9,454 nt of DNA, from the NCBI GenBank assembly GCA_900763705.1, contig CAAFLG010000013.1, positions 1 through 9,454 on the forward strand, read 5' to 3'. Every line of letters starts with the position of its first letter. Within the stretch, counting starts at the first letter, position 1. A program made the position numbers and the translations under genes. Origin of the DNA: an uncultured Oscillospiraceae bacterium. GTDB lineage: Bacteria > Bacillota > Clostridia > Oscillospirales > Oscillospiraceae. Of this stretch, positions 1 through 5,698 are shown piece by piece. The notes under the pieces were generated by a model. The model searched no databases and had not been told where the DNA came from. It saw only the letters and a list, made by a program, of their open reading frames with translations.

Positions 1-37
1 CCCACTTCGGAAGCTGATAGTTTGTTGTCTTTTCCAT
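1..37 (-). CDS. Start of a leftward gene cut by the window edge (possibly phage-tail-like)
   Basis: Only the first 12 codons are visible, reading MEKTTNYQLPKW. An AGGAG ribosome binding site on the minus strand (positions 50-46) lies 8 bases before the ATG, which is good support for a real start. From memory, the opening TTNYQLPKW resembles the N-terminus of small phage tail or appendage proteins found in Clostridia, where it is followed by a W-E-x-x-D-R-I-x-x-x-D-F-N type segment. That continuation lies outside the window, so the family assignment is a guess. The leader upstream carries the paired hairpins at 61-100. I see no convincing sigma-A promoter for this gene. Confidence 0.5.
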   Translation of the reverse strand, partial: MEKTTNYQLPKW

Positions 38-60
38 TGTTTCGTCTCCTTTTCATGTTC

Positions 61-100
61 AAGGCAAAACTTTTGCCTTACAGCTTTAGGCTGTAAGGCA
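61..100. repeat. Two overlapping, mutually exclusive inverted repeats in the leader of the leftward edge gene
   Basis: Positions 61-69 (AAGGCAAAA) and 71-79 (TTTTGCCTT) form a 9-bp inverted repeat with a 1-base centre, or an 8-bp stem with a 3-base loop in RNA. Positions 74-84 (TGCCTTACAGC) and 90-100 (GCTGTAAGGCA) form a second perfect 11-bp inverted repeat with a 5-base loop. The two share bases 74-79 and cannot form together. On the minus strand they lie 11 bases upstream of the ribosome binding site of the edge gene. Neither is followed by a T-run, so neither is a standard intrinsic terminator. They could be an attenuator-like leader, an operator palindrome or an interspersed repeat. Confidence 0.75.
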
Positions 101-201
101 GCGAAAGTGAGACGAACCCATGCAACGCGCGGAGAAATTTTCTCCGGCGGGCCGATATTTACGAAAAATAGTTACAAATGGGAACAAAACGGCGAAAAGC
201 A

Positions 202-230
202 TGGTCAAAAGAGTGTGGGTCTGATATAAT
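202..230 (+). promoter_or_regulatory. Extended -10 sigma-A promoter for the deacetylase-cdd unit
   Basis: A perfect TATAAT lies at 225-230, preceded by TGA at 222-224, giving an extended -10 (TGnTATAAT). A 17-bp spacer separates it from a TGGTCA -35 element at 202-207 (4 of 6 matches to TTGACA). Transcription should begin near 237, leaving a leader of about 25 bases that carries the AGGAGG of the next gene. This placement also argues against translation starting at the in-frame ATG at 178, which lies upstream of the promoter. Confidence 0.75.
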
Positions 231-261
231 GGCCGCGCAGAACGAGAGGAGGATATCTCAT

Positions 262-1521
262 ATGAAACGATTTTTGGCGCTGCTGCTCAGCGCGCTCATG
301 GTGCTGTCGCTGCTGACCGCCTGCGGCGGCAAGCAGGACAAAGCGGACGATGACGCTGCCATCGACGGCGAGACGCAGACGGACGACGCCCCCGACGGGA
401 ACGCCGACCCCTATGACGCCGTGCGCACCTACTGGTCCGAGGACCAGCTCACGCAGGCTTGGGGCCCCGAGCAGGTGGTGGAGCACCTCTTTTTCCACCC
501 CGTCATCGCCTATCCGCAGTGGGCCTTCCACGACTGCAACGCCAGCCAGGACCAGCGCTACGGCCTCGACGACTGGATGGTCACGGCGGACGAGTACAAG
601 AAGATCTTGCAGTCCGTGTATGACCGCGGCTACATCCTCGTTGCGATGGAGGACGTGTGGAGCGAGGTGACGGACGAGACCGGCACGCACATGGTGCGCA
701 ACACCCTCATGCTGCCCGAGGGCAAAAAGCCCCTCGTCATCAGCTTTGACGACGTGAACTACTACCCCTACATGCTCGACGAAGGCTTCACGAGCAAGCT
801 CGTCGTGGGTGAGGACGGCGAGATCTGGGCGCAGTGCACCGATCCGTACACCAATGAGACGTTTTTGGCCAAGGATCTTGACGCGACGCCCATTCTCGAT
901 CAATTCGTCTACGAACATCCCGACTTTTCACTCAACGGCGCGAAGGCCATCTTCTCGCTGACGGGCTACTGCGGCATCCTCGGCTACCGCACGCAGGATG
1001 ACCGCGACATCGCGGCAGATTCGCCCGACCGTCCGGCGTTTGACGCCTATCGCGCGAGCGAGATCGAGGCCGTCAAGCCCGTCATCCAGCGTTTGAAGGA
1101 GACCGGTTGGACGTTTGGCAGCCACACCTGGGGCCACATCCGTCTCGACAGCAAGCCGCTCCAGACCGTCATCAACGACACCGAGCGCTGGGCGGATGAG
1201 GTCGGCTCGCTCGTCGGCCCCACGCAGATCCTGTTCTACCCCCACGGCGGACGTCCCGACGGGGATGACTGGCACACCACCGGCGAGCGCTTCCAGTACC
1301 TGCAAAGTCAGGGCTTCCGCATCTTCGCGAGCGTCGGCACGAGTTCGTTCAGCTATGTGAAGCCCGACATTTCCGCCGTCATCTGCGACCGCCTGCACCC
1401 GGACGGCACCACACTGCGCGGCAGCAAGCGCGTGCTGAGCTGGTATCAGCAGTTCTATGACGCAAAGGACATCATCGACCTCGACGTGCGCCCCGATCTT
1501 GGCGTGCGCTGGGACCAGTAA
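262..1521 (+). CDS. Lipoprotein polysaccharide deacetylase (NodB homology domain)
   Basis: A 419-residue predicted extracytoplasmic lipoprotein. Residues 1-20 are a lipoprotein signal peptide with lipobox L18-T19-A20 and the lipidated C21, followed by an Asp-rich linker to about residue 50. The NodB signature follows. S-F-D163-D164-V matches motif 1 (the usual form is TFDDG, with catalytic and metal Asp). S-H288-T-W-G-H292 matches the metal-binding HxxxH motif. Y-P-H-G-G-R at 326-331 sits where the RxPYG motif 3 is expected. Family members remove acetyl groups from N-acetylated sugars such as peptidoglycan or other glycans; the substrate here is unknown. The start was chosen at 262 because AGGAGG (247-252) sits 9 bases upstream and the signal peptide begins there; an in-frame ATG at 178 would add 28 unlikely residues and precede the promoter. 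Its stop lies 12 bases before cdd, so the two are probably cotranscribed. Confidence 0.88.
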   Translation: MKRFLALLLSALMVLSLLTACGGKQDKADDDAAIDGETQTDDAPDGNADPYDAVRTYWSEDQLTQAWGPEQVVEHLFFHPVIAYPQWAFHDCNASQDQRYGLDDWMVTADEYKKILQSVYDRGYILVAMEDVWSEVTDETGTHMVRNTLMLPEGKKPLVISFDDVNYYPYMLDEGFTSKLVVGEDGEIWAQCTDPYTNETFLAKDLDATPILDQFVYEHPDFSLNGAKAIFSLTGYCGILGYRTQDDRDIAADSPDRPAFDAYRASEIEAVKPVIQRLKETGWTFGSHTWGHIRLDSKPLQTVINDTERWADEVGSLVGPTQILFYPHGGRPDGDDWHTTGERFQYLQSQGFRIFASVGTSSFSYVKPDISAVICDRLHPDGTTLRGSKRVLSWYQQFYDAKDIIDLDVRPDLGVRWDQ

Positions 1522-1533
1522 GGAGGGCAAACC

Positions 1534-1938
1534 ATGACGCTGGAAGAACTCAAGGCGAAGGCCGTCGCCATGCTGGACATGGCCTATGTGCCCTATTCCC
1601 ATTTTCCCGTCGGCGCGGCGCTCGAATGTGACGACGGTGCGGTCTTCACCGGCTGCAACATCGAAAATTCGAGCTACGGCCTCACAAACTGCGCCGAGCG
1701 CACCGCGGCGTTCAAGGCCGTGAGCGAGGGACACCGGCATTTCACGCGCATCGTCATCGCCGGGCGCAGCGACGACTACTGCTACCCCTGCGGTGCGTGC
1801 CGTCAGGTGCTCTACGAGTTCGGCCCCGAGATGGAGGTCATCTGCCTCAACAAAAAGGGCGAGGAGAAGCGCCTGCATATCAAAGAGCTCCTGCCCTATG
1901 GCTTCGACCAGACGTGGCTTGCGATCGACGAGAAATAA
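1534..1938 (+). CDS. cdd: Cytidine deaminase
   Basis: A 134-residue protein matching the short homotetrameric cytidine deaminases, which convert cytidine and deoxycytidine to uridine and deoxyuridine in pyrimidine salvage in the cytosol. The zinc-site signature is complete: C53-A-E55 (zinc ligand and catalytic glutamate, inside N-C-A-E-R) and P-C86-G-A-C89 (two zinc ligands). The substrate loop G-C-N-I-E-N at 40-45 is also present. Length and ligand spacing match the Bacillus-type enzyme. The start has AGGAGG at 1521-1526, overlapping the last base of the deacetylase stop codon, with a 7-base spacer. It is the second gene of the deacetylase unit and ends just before a strong terminator. No functional link between the two genes is obvious; in many Firmicutes cdd sits elsewhere, for example near era. 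Confidence 0.97.
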   Translation: MTLEELKAKAVAMLDMAYVPYSHFPVGAALECDDGAVFTGCNIENSSYGLTNCAERTAAFKAVSEGHRHFTRIVIAGRSDDYCYPCGACRQVLYEFGPEMEVICLNKKGEEKRLHIKELLPYGFDQTWLAIDEK

Positions 1939-1940
1939 CG

Positions 1941-1974
1941 AAAAAAGAGAGCGGCGCTGCCGCTCTCTTTTTTT
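1941..1974. terminator. Bidirectional intrinsic terminator between cdd and the DUF4097 gene
   Basis: A 10-bp perfect stem (1946-1955 with 1959-1968, arms AGAGAGCGGC and GCCGCTCTCT) and a GCT loop. It is flanked by an A-run (1941-1946) on one side and a T-run (1968-1974) on the other, so it can end transcripts from both directions: cdd from the left and the convergent lipoprotein gene from the right. Confidence 0.92.
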
Positions 1975-1979
1975 GCGTT

Positions 1980-3395
1980 TTAGTTGCTGCCGGAGGGGGC
2001 TTTGATCGTCAGCGTGCCGCTGACCGTCGAGACCTCCAGCTCGCTCATCTCACCGCCCTCGAGCGCGGGCACAGAGTAGTGCGTCGCGTGGTCGTCGAGA
2101 CAGGTGATGAGCGCTCCTTCGCGCTCGGTGAGCGCGGAGCGGAACGCGCCGCTTTTCGTTTCATAGTCGAGAGTAAAACCGTCCTGTTCCGGGAGCGTCA
2201 GATAGATGCTGCCGCTCTCCGTTTCGGCATCAAGGTGCAGCGCACGCTCGGTAGCCAAAATCAGGTCACCGCTGACGCTTTCAAAGTCCAGCGCGCCGAG
2301 CGCACCGGCGATATCCACCTTGCCGCTCACAGTTTCGATCTCGGCCTTCTCCGCATCGCCCGCGAGCTCGATCGCGCCGGAGACGGTCGAAAGCTCGACC
2401 TTCCCCCATGTGCCGTCCACGAGGCCCACGCTGCCGCTCACCGTCTCGATCTCGACCGTGGGGCAGCTTGCGCCCATCACGCGCGCGTCGCCGCCGACGG
2501 TCGAAAGCTTGATCCTGCCGGAAACGTCCGCGCCCACGATGGTGTAGGCGTCCGTCGTCTCGACCTCGATCTTCTCAAAGTGACCGGCGCTGACCAGCTC
2601 TCTCGGAAGTCCCACGTCGAGGTATTTTTCCCCGTCATAGCTGCCGCGGTAAGCGTCGCCGATGAAGCGGATGCGCAGCGTGTCGCCGTCGATCGCGCAG
2701 ACCATCTTCTCGCTCTCAGCGAGCGGCGCAGTGGATTCCTCCTTCACGCTGATCTGCGCGCTCTGCTCGGCGGCATAGATGTTCACGCAGCCGCCGCGCC
2801 ACGAGATGTCAATCTTGCGGATGTCCCGGCTCTCGCCGATGCTGAGCACCGCGCCCGTGTGCAGCTCCTCCGCTCCCGCCGCTTTCGTGCAGAAGGAGTA
2901 GAACGCCCTGCCGCAGTAGTCCTCCGTGTCCCACTGCGCGTCCACCTGAAAAATACCGACGCTCGGGATCAGTTCAGCGGTGTACGATCCGTCGTCCTGC
3001 CGCTGCACGCTCAGCTTTTCGGCCTTCGCCTGCGTGTTGCCCCAGCACTGCTCGTTCCAATACCGCAGGACGACGGAATCGGGCGCACAGTCGCCGAAGG
3101 AAAGCGTCACGGTATAGAGGAAGGACGCCGACACCGCGATGGGCATTTCAAGGATCGGGGTCATGTCGCGGCAGATTTCGTCCAGCGGATGCGTGCCGTC
3201 GGCGATCACGCCCGTGCGCTCGCCGCTTTTGAGGGTGTAGTCCCAGTCGTAGCTGCCGCTGTGCGCGGTGATGCTTGCGCCCTGCGCGTTCGTCACCGTC
3301 AGCTCCGGCGGCTCGGTGGGCGCGGACTTTGCGCCGCAGCCCGCGAGCGCCAGCGCCATCACTGCGCAGAGGAAAAGGGAAAGCAGTCGTTTCAT
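1980..3395 (-). CDS. DUF4097-family lipoprotein with a [ES]TVSG beta-ladder
   Basis: A 471-residue predicted lipoprotein. Its signal peptide has lipobox L17-A18-G19 and lipidated C20. Residues about 30-175 form a beta-rich segment with six cysteines (75, 103, 117, 161, 169 and one in the flank at 203) that I cannot assign to a named family. Residues about 191-471 look like a DUF4097 putative adhesin domain. It opens with a strand-rich cap, then gives a ladder of [ES]TxSG rungs starting at 279, 298, 317, 336, 354, 372, 391 and 412, with a last one at 456. The spacing is mostly 18-19 residues, consistent with a right-handed beta-roll. Function is unknown; the family is often linked to cell-envelope or stress modules. 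The start at 3395 was chosen because the signal peptide begins there with GAGGA 7 bases upstream; a longer frame to 3494 adds 33 unlikely residues. It shares the terminator at 1941-1974 and lies downstream of, but is terminator-separated from, the 194-residue gene. Confidence 0.85.
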   Translation of the reverse strand: MKRLLSLFLCAVMALALAGCGAKSAPTEPPELTVTNAQGASITAHSGSYDWDYTLKSGERTGVIADGTHPLDEICRDMTPILEMPIAVSASFLYTVTLSFGDCAPDSVVLRYWNEQCWGNTQAKAEKLSVQRQDDGSYTAELIPSVGIFQVDAQWDTEDYCGRAFYSFCTKAAGAEELHTGAVLSIGESRDIRKIDISWRGGCVNIYAAEQSAQISVKEESTAPLAESEKMVCAIDGDTLRIRFIGDAYRGSYDGEKYLDVGLPRELVSAGHFEKIEVETTDAYTIVGADVSGRIKLSTVGGDARVMGASCPTVEIETVSGSVGLVDGTWGKVELSTVSGAIELAGDAEKAEIETVSGKVDIAGALGALDFESVSGDLILATERALHLDAETESGSIYLTLPEQDGFTLDYETKSGAFRSALTEREGALITCLDDHATHYSVPALEGGEMSELEVSTVSGTLTIKAPSGSN

Positions 3396-3425
3396 GGCGG
3401 AGTCCTCACTTTCTGTGTCGTTATG

Positions 3426-3458
3426 ATAATAGACGGGCGGGGAGGGGAAAAAGTTCCC
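3426..3458 (-). promoter_or_regulatory. Weak candidate promoter and small palindrome upstream of the DUF4097 lipoprotein
   Basis: On the minus strand, TATTAT (3431-3426) is a plausible -10 element (5 of 6) about 30 bases before the start codon. No good -35 is present at 16-18 bp. Where it should be lies a small inverted repeat, GGGAA-4-TTCCC (3445-3458), which could be an operator. A promoter is expected here because a terminator separates this gene from the one upstream, but the match is poor. Confidence 0.35.
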
Positions 3459-3468
3459 GTTTGGATGG

Positions 3469-3513
3469 AAAAAGCGCGGGAAGGGGGGCGGCATGCCGTC
3501 TTCCTTCCCGCGC
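3469..3513 (-). terminator. Intrinsic terminator of the 194-residue hypothetical gene
   Basis: An 11-bp perfect outer stem pairs 3474-3484 (GCGCGGGAAGG) with 3503-3513 (CCTTCCCGCGC). It encloses an 18-base region that contains a smaller CGGC-AT-GCCG palindrome (3489-3498). On the minus strand the stem is followed directly by TTTTT (3473-3469). It begins five bases after the stop codon of the leftward gene at 3518. Confidence 0.8.
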
Positions 3514-3517
3514 CGCC

Positions 3518-4102
3518 TTACAGTTCTGACGACATAAAGCCCCCGCGCAGCCAGTTGGCAAGCTCGGCCGGGGTGCCGGGCACGCCGATGGTGGCAAATT
3601 CCGTGCGGGAGGGGATCATCTCAGCGTTGTCCGAGCTTTCCGCCCACTGCACGCGCTGCAAAATCTCCTCATGACAGTTCTCAAGCGCGCCCTCGGGCGC
3701 GGGACGGTATTGCAGCAGAATGGTCACATAGCGGTTGTCGCTCGTCCAGCGGCCGAAGTTCGTCGTGGGCTTGCGCCATTTCCACAGGCACTTGTTGTCC
3801 TTCTGCCGCTTGAGCTTGAGATAGCCATTTTCGATGTCCTGCGTGCAGCGCATGAGCCAGATGACATGGTAGCCTGCGCGCTGAAAGTGCGAGCAGACAT
3901 CGAAAAAGTCTTCCTTCATGAGGAGACCGTCCTGCAGCATCATCACAAAATGATTGATCTGCACATAGGCCGTGACGGTCCGGCCGCCCTCGGTGATGGG
4001 GACGTTGCGGCATTCCGGCGGCACGATCGCGCGCCACTGCTCCTTCCACGCCGAGGTCGTAGACTGAACAAGGGGGGCTTTTTTCTTCTTCCAAAACAGC
4101 AT
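3518..4102 (-). CDS. Hypothetical protein, 194 residues, family not recognised
   Basis: No family is recognised. The protein opens M-L-F-W-K-K-K-K, without a clear signal peptide or membrane span, so it is probably cytosolic. It is rich in aromatic and basic residues. Residues 42-84 alternate predicted strand and helix (TVTAYVQINHF, a helix at 62-75, then GYHVIWLM), followed by a basic Trp-rich stretch (L-W-K-W-R, 106-110) and a strand VTILLQY at 126-132. This strand-helix-strand order faintly recalls CoiA-like or other restriction-fold nucleases, which also carry a VIWL-type strand, but no E-x-K catalytic set is evident, so this is speculation. The start at 4102 was chosen because GGGAG sits 6 bases upstream and the TATAAT promoter at 4144-4139 excludes longer starts. 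It is monocistronic, with its own promoter and terminator. Confidence 0.8.
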   Translation of the reverse strand: MLFWKKKKAPLVQSTTSAWKEQWRAIVPPECRNVPITEGGRTVTAYVQINHFVMMLQDGLLMKEDFFDVCSHFQRAGYHVIWLMRCTQDIENGYLKLKRQKDNKCLWKWRKPTTNFGRWTSDNRYVTILLQYRPAPEGALENCHEEILQRVQWAESSDNAEMIPSRTEFATIGVPGTPAELANWLRGGFMSSEL

Positions 4103-4138
4103 GATGATCTCCCTTTCAGCAGTTGTCGTTCTTCTTTC

Positions 4139-4167
4139 ATTATACCGAAGCGGGGATGCTTTCGCAA
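4139..4167 (-). promoter_or_regulatory. Promoter for the 194-residue hypothetical gene
   Basis: On the minus strand a perfect TATAAT (4144-4139) is separated by 17 bp from TTGCGA (4167-4162, 4 of 6 matches to TTGACA). Transcription would begin near 4132, giving a leader of about 30 bases that includes the ribosome binding site. Confidence 0.7.
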
Positions 4168-4204
4168 GCGCGGCGGCGAATTTCCCGGCCAATGCTTTTT
4201 TGCT

Positions 4205-4233
4205 TTGACAGACTGCGCTGCCGCGGGTACAAT
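4205..4233 (+). promoter_or_regulatory. Near-consensus sigma-A promoter of the apbE operon
   Basis: A perfect TTGACA (4205-4210), a 17-bp spacer and TACAAT (4228-4233, 5 of 6). Transcription should begin near 4240, about 26 bases before the apbE start. This is the best-matching -35/-10 pair in the window. It diverges from the promoter at 4139-4167, with about 37 bp between the two -35 elements. Confidence 0.82.
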
Positions 4234-4265
4234 ACTCTTGATAAGCCATTGACTCAGGAGACGCT

Positions 4266-5321
4266 ATGAAAAGAAAACTGACAGCCCTGCTGCTGACGCT
4301 TGCCCTCCTTCCGACCCTCGCCGCCTGCGGCGAACAGGGCGCGGCGGGCGAAACGCGCACGGTCTACGCCATGGACACGGTGATGAACCTGACCGTTTAC
4401 GGCGAAAAGGCCGCCTCCGCGCTCGAAAACGCGGAAAAAGAACTGCATACCTTAGACAAATCTGTCCTCTCTCGCACGGCGGAGGGGAGCGAGCTTTCCG
4501 CGCTCAACGCGGCAAACGGGGAGAGCGTTTCGTATGGCGCGGACGATCCGCTGCCGAAGCTCATCGAAGCGGCGCTCGCCATCTCGGAGGCGACGGACGG
4601 CGCGTTTGACCCGACGCTTGCCCCCGTGCTGGACGCCTGGGGCTTTACGAAGGACTTACGCCGCGTGCCGTCTGCGGATGAACTGGCGGCGCTGCTCGCC
4701 CGCACGGGGCGCGACAAGGTCACGCTCGAAAAAACGGCGGACGGCTATTCGGTTGCGCTGTCAGACGGCGCACAGCTTGACATCGGCGGCATCGCCAAGG
4801 GCTACGCGGCAGATCTTCTGCGCGCGCAGCTTGAAAAAGAGGGCGTCACCTCGGCGACGCTCGACCTCGGCGGCGATGTGTTCGTCATGGGGAAAAAGAG
4901 CGACGGCAGCGACTGGCGCATCGCCGTCAAGGACCCCGGCGATACGGAGAGCTATCTTGGCATTGTGGCCGCGTCGGATGCGTTCATCGTGACCTCCGGC
5001 GTGTACGAGCGCTATTTTGAAGAAAACGGCGTGCGCTACCATCACATTCTCGACCCCAAGACCGGCTGCCCAGCGGAAAGCGGGCTCGTCAGCGTCACAG
5101 TTGTGTGCAAAAACGGCGCATGGGCGGACGCGCTCTCAACGGCGTGCTTCGTCCTCGGCGCGGACAAAGCGCTCGCGCTGCGCGGCGATCTTGCCGCGCG
5201 GGGGGTCGACTTTGAGCTTGTTTTCGTCACCGACGACGGGCGCGTGCTCTATACCGGCGGTCTTGCCGCCGCCTTTACACCAAACGAGGAAAGCGGGTAC
5301 ACCTATGAATCGCTCGCCTAA
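4266..5321 (+). CDS. apbE: FAD:protein FMN transferase, lipoprotein (ApbE family)
   Basis: A 351-residue predicted lipoprotein with lipobox L18-A19-A20 and lipidated C21. ApbE enzymes split FAD and attach the FMN moiety to Thr or Ser of target proteins, on the outer face of the membrane when exported. The family motifs occur in order: M-D-T-V-M (36-40), F-D-P-T (114-117), D-I-G-G-I-A-K-G-Y-A-A-D (172-183), L-G-G-D-V (201-205), T-S-G-V-Y-E-R-Y-F (243-251), H-H-I-L-D-P-K-T-G (259-267) and A-D288-A-L-S-T292-A. The last carries the Asp/Thr that bind magnesium in characterised homologues. Length is normal. The start has AGGAG at 4256-4260. It is the first gene of a four-gene operon and overlaps the next gene by 17 bases. 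None of the other exported proteins fully visible here shows an obvious S/T-G-A-T flavinylation motif, so its substrate is probably encoded elsewhere. Confidence 0.95.
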   Translation: MKRKLTALLLTLALLPTLAACGEQGAAGETRTVYAMDTVMNLTVYGEKAASALENAEKELHTLDKSVLSRTAEGSELSALNAANGESVSYGADDPLPKLIEAALAISEATDGAFDPTLAPVLDAWGFTKDLRRVPSADELAALLARTGRDKVTLEKTADGYSVALSDGAQLDIGGIAKGYAADLLRAQLEKEGVTSATLDLGGDVFVMGKKSDGSDWRIAVKDPGDTESYLGIVAASDAFIVTSGVYERYFEENGVRYHHILDPKTGCPAESGLVSVTVVCKNGAWADALSTACFVLGADKALALRGDLAARGVDFELVFVTDDGRVLYTGGLAAAFTPNEESGYTYESLA

Positions 5322-5694
5322 GCTCAAGCCGACGCTCTGGGACGCGCTCGTGGTGCTCGTGGTGCTGGCGCTGACGGGACTTCTCGCCGCGCGCCCGCTT
5401 CTCACTGCGAAGACGGCGGGCGAGCTGACGGTCAGCATCAGCGTTGACGGCGAGACCGTTGAGCGCTGCGCGCTCAGCACCTACGAGGGCGGCACTTACA
5501 AAAGCCGCGGCTATACGCTTACCGTGGAAGAAACGGAAGGCGCGGTGTACGTCGCCTCGAGCGACTGCCCGAATCAGGACTGCGTGCACTCCGGCGCGAT
5601 CTCGCGCGCGGGGCAGAGCATCGTCTGCCTTCCCGCCCGTGTGGCGGTCACACTGGAGGGTGCGGCGTCCGACTATGACCTGATCGCGGGGTGA
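5305..5694 (+). CDS. Membrane-anchored NusG domain II protein
   Basis: A 129-residue protein with one N-terminal membrane span (about residues 11-33) after a short basic stretch, then a beta-rich domain predicted outside the cell. The domain matches the NusG domain II-like family: a strand-rich start (LTVSISVDGE, 41-50), then S-D-C88-P-N-Q-D-C93-V-H-S-G and I-V-C108-L-P. Despite the name it is not a transcription factor; such proteins co-occur with ApbE and Gx-transporter genes in Firmicutes. Three extracytoplasmic cysteines could bind a metal or form a disulfide. The ATG at 5305 was chosen because the predicted membrane anchor begins there; it overlaps apbE by 17 bases, suggesting translational coupling. 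GAGGA (5286-5290) is 14 bases away, rather distant, and a longer start in the same frame would run through apbE codons. The closest analogue I recall is EetA of flavin-based electron transfer loci, which I could not confirm. Confidence 0.85.
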   Translation: MNRSPKLKPTLWDALVVLVVLALTGLLAARPLLTAKTAGELTVSISVDGETVERCALSTYEGGTYKSRGYTLTVEETEGAVYVASSDCPNQDCVHSGAISRAGQSIVCLPARVAVTLEGAASDYDLIAG

Positions 5695-5698
5695 GCGC

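Noticed and set aside
131..145. Short inverted repeat GGAGA/TCTCC
   Set aside because: Only a 5-bp stem with a 5-base loop and no T-run; it is too small to call a terminator or operator on its own.
178..261. Longer N-terminus for the deacetylase, from the ATG at 178
   Set aside because: It would start upstream of a perfect extended -10 promoter, has no ribosome binding site, and would bury the lipoprotein signal peptide 28 residues inside the protein.
205..918. A 237-residue minus-strand open frame opposite the deacetylase
   Set aside because: It is a compositional shadow of the deacetylase gene (Val/Leu/His/Arg-rich) that runs through the promoter and signal peptide region without a ribosome binding site.
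928..1878. A 316-residue minus-strand open frame opposite the deacetylase and cdd
   Set aside because: It is antisense to two clear genes, has low-complexity Ala/Val/Arg composition and no start signals.
2190..2560. Apparent DNA repeats with recurring GACGGTCGA/TTTCGATCTC-like words
   Set aside because: They are explained by the codons for the [ES]TVSG protein ladder of the DUF4097 lipoprotein and are not a CRISPR or independent DNA repeat; the units are imperfect and in frame.
1797..3674. A 625-residue open frame on the plus strand spanning the end of cdd and the whole DUF4097 gene
   Set aside because: It lies antisense to a lipoprotein gene with signal peptide, ribosome binding site and regular repeats. 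Its translation is Arg/Ala/His/Val-rich with no motif, it crosses a strong terminator, and it has no ribosome binding site. High G+C readily leaves antisense frames open.
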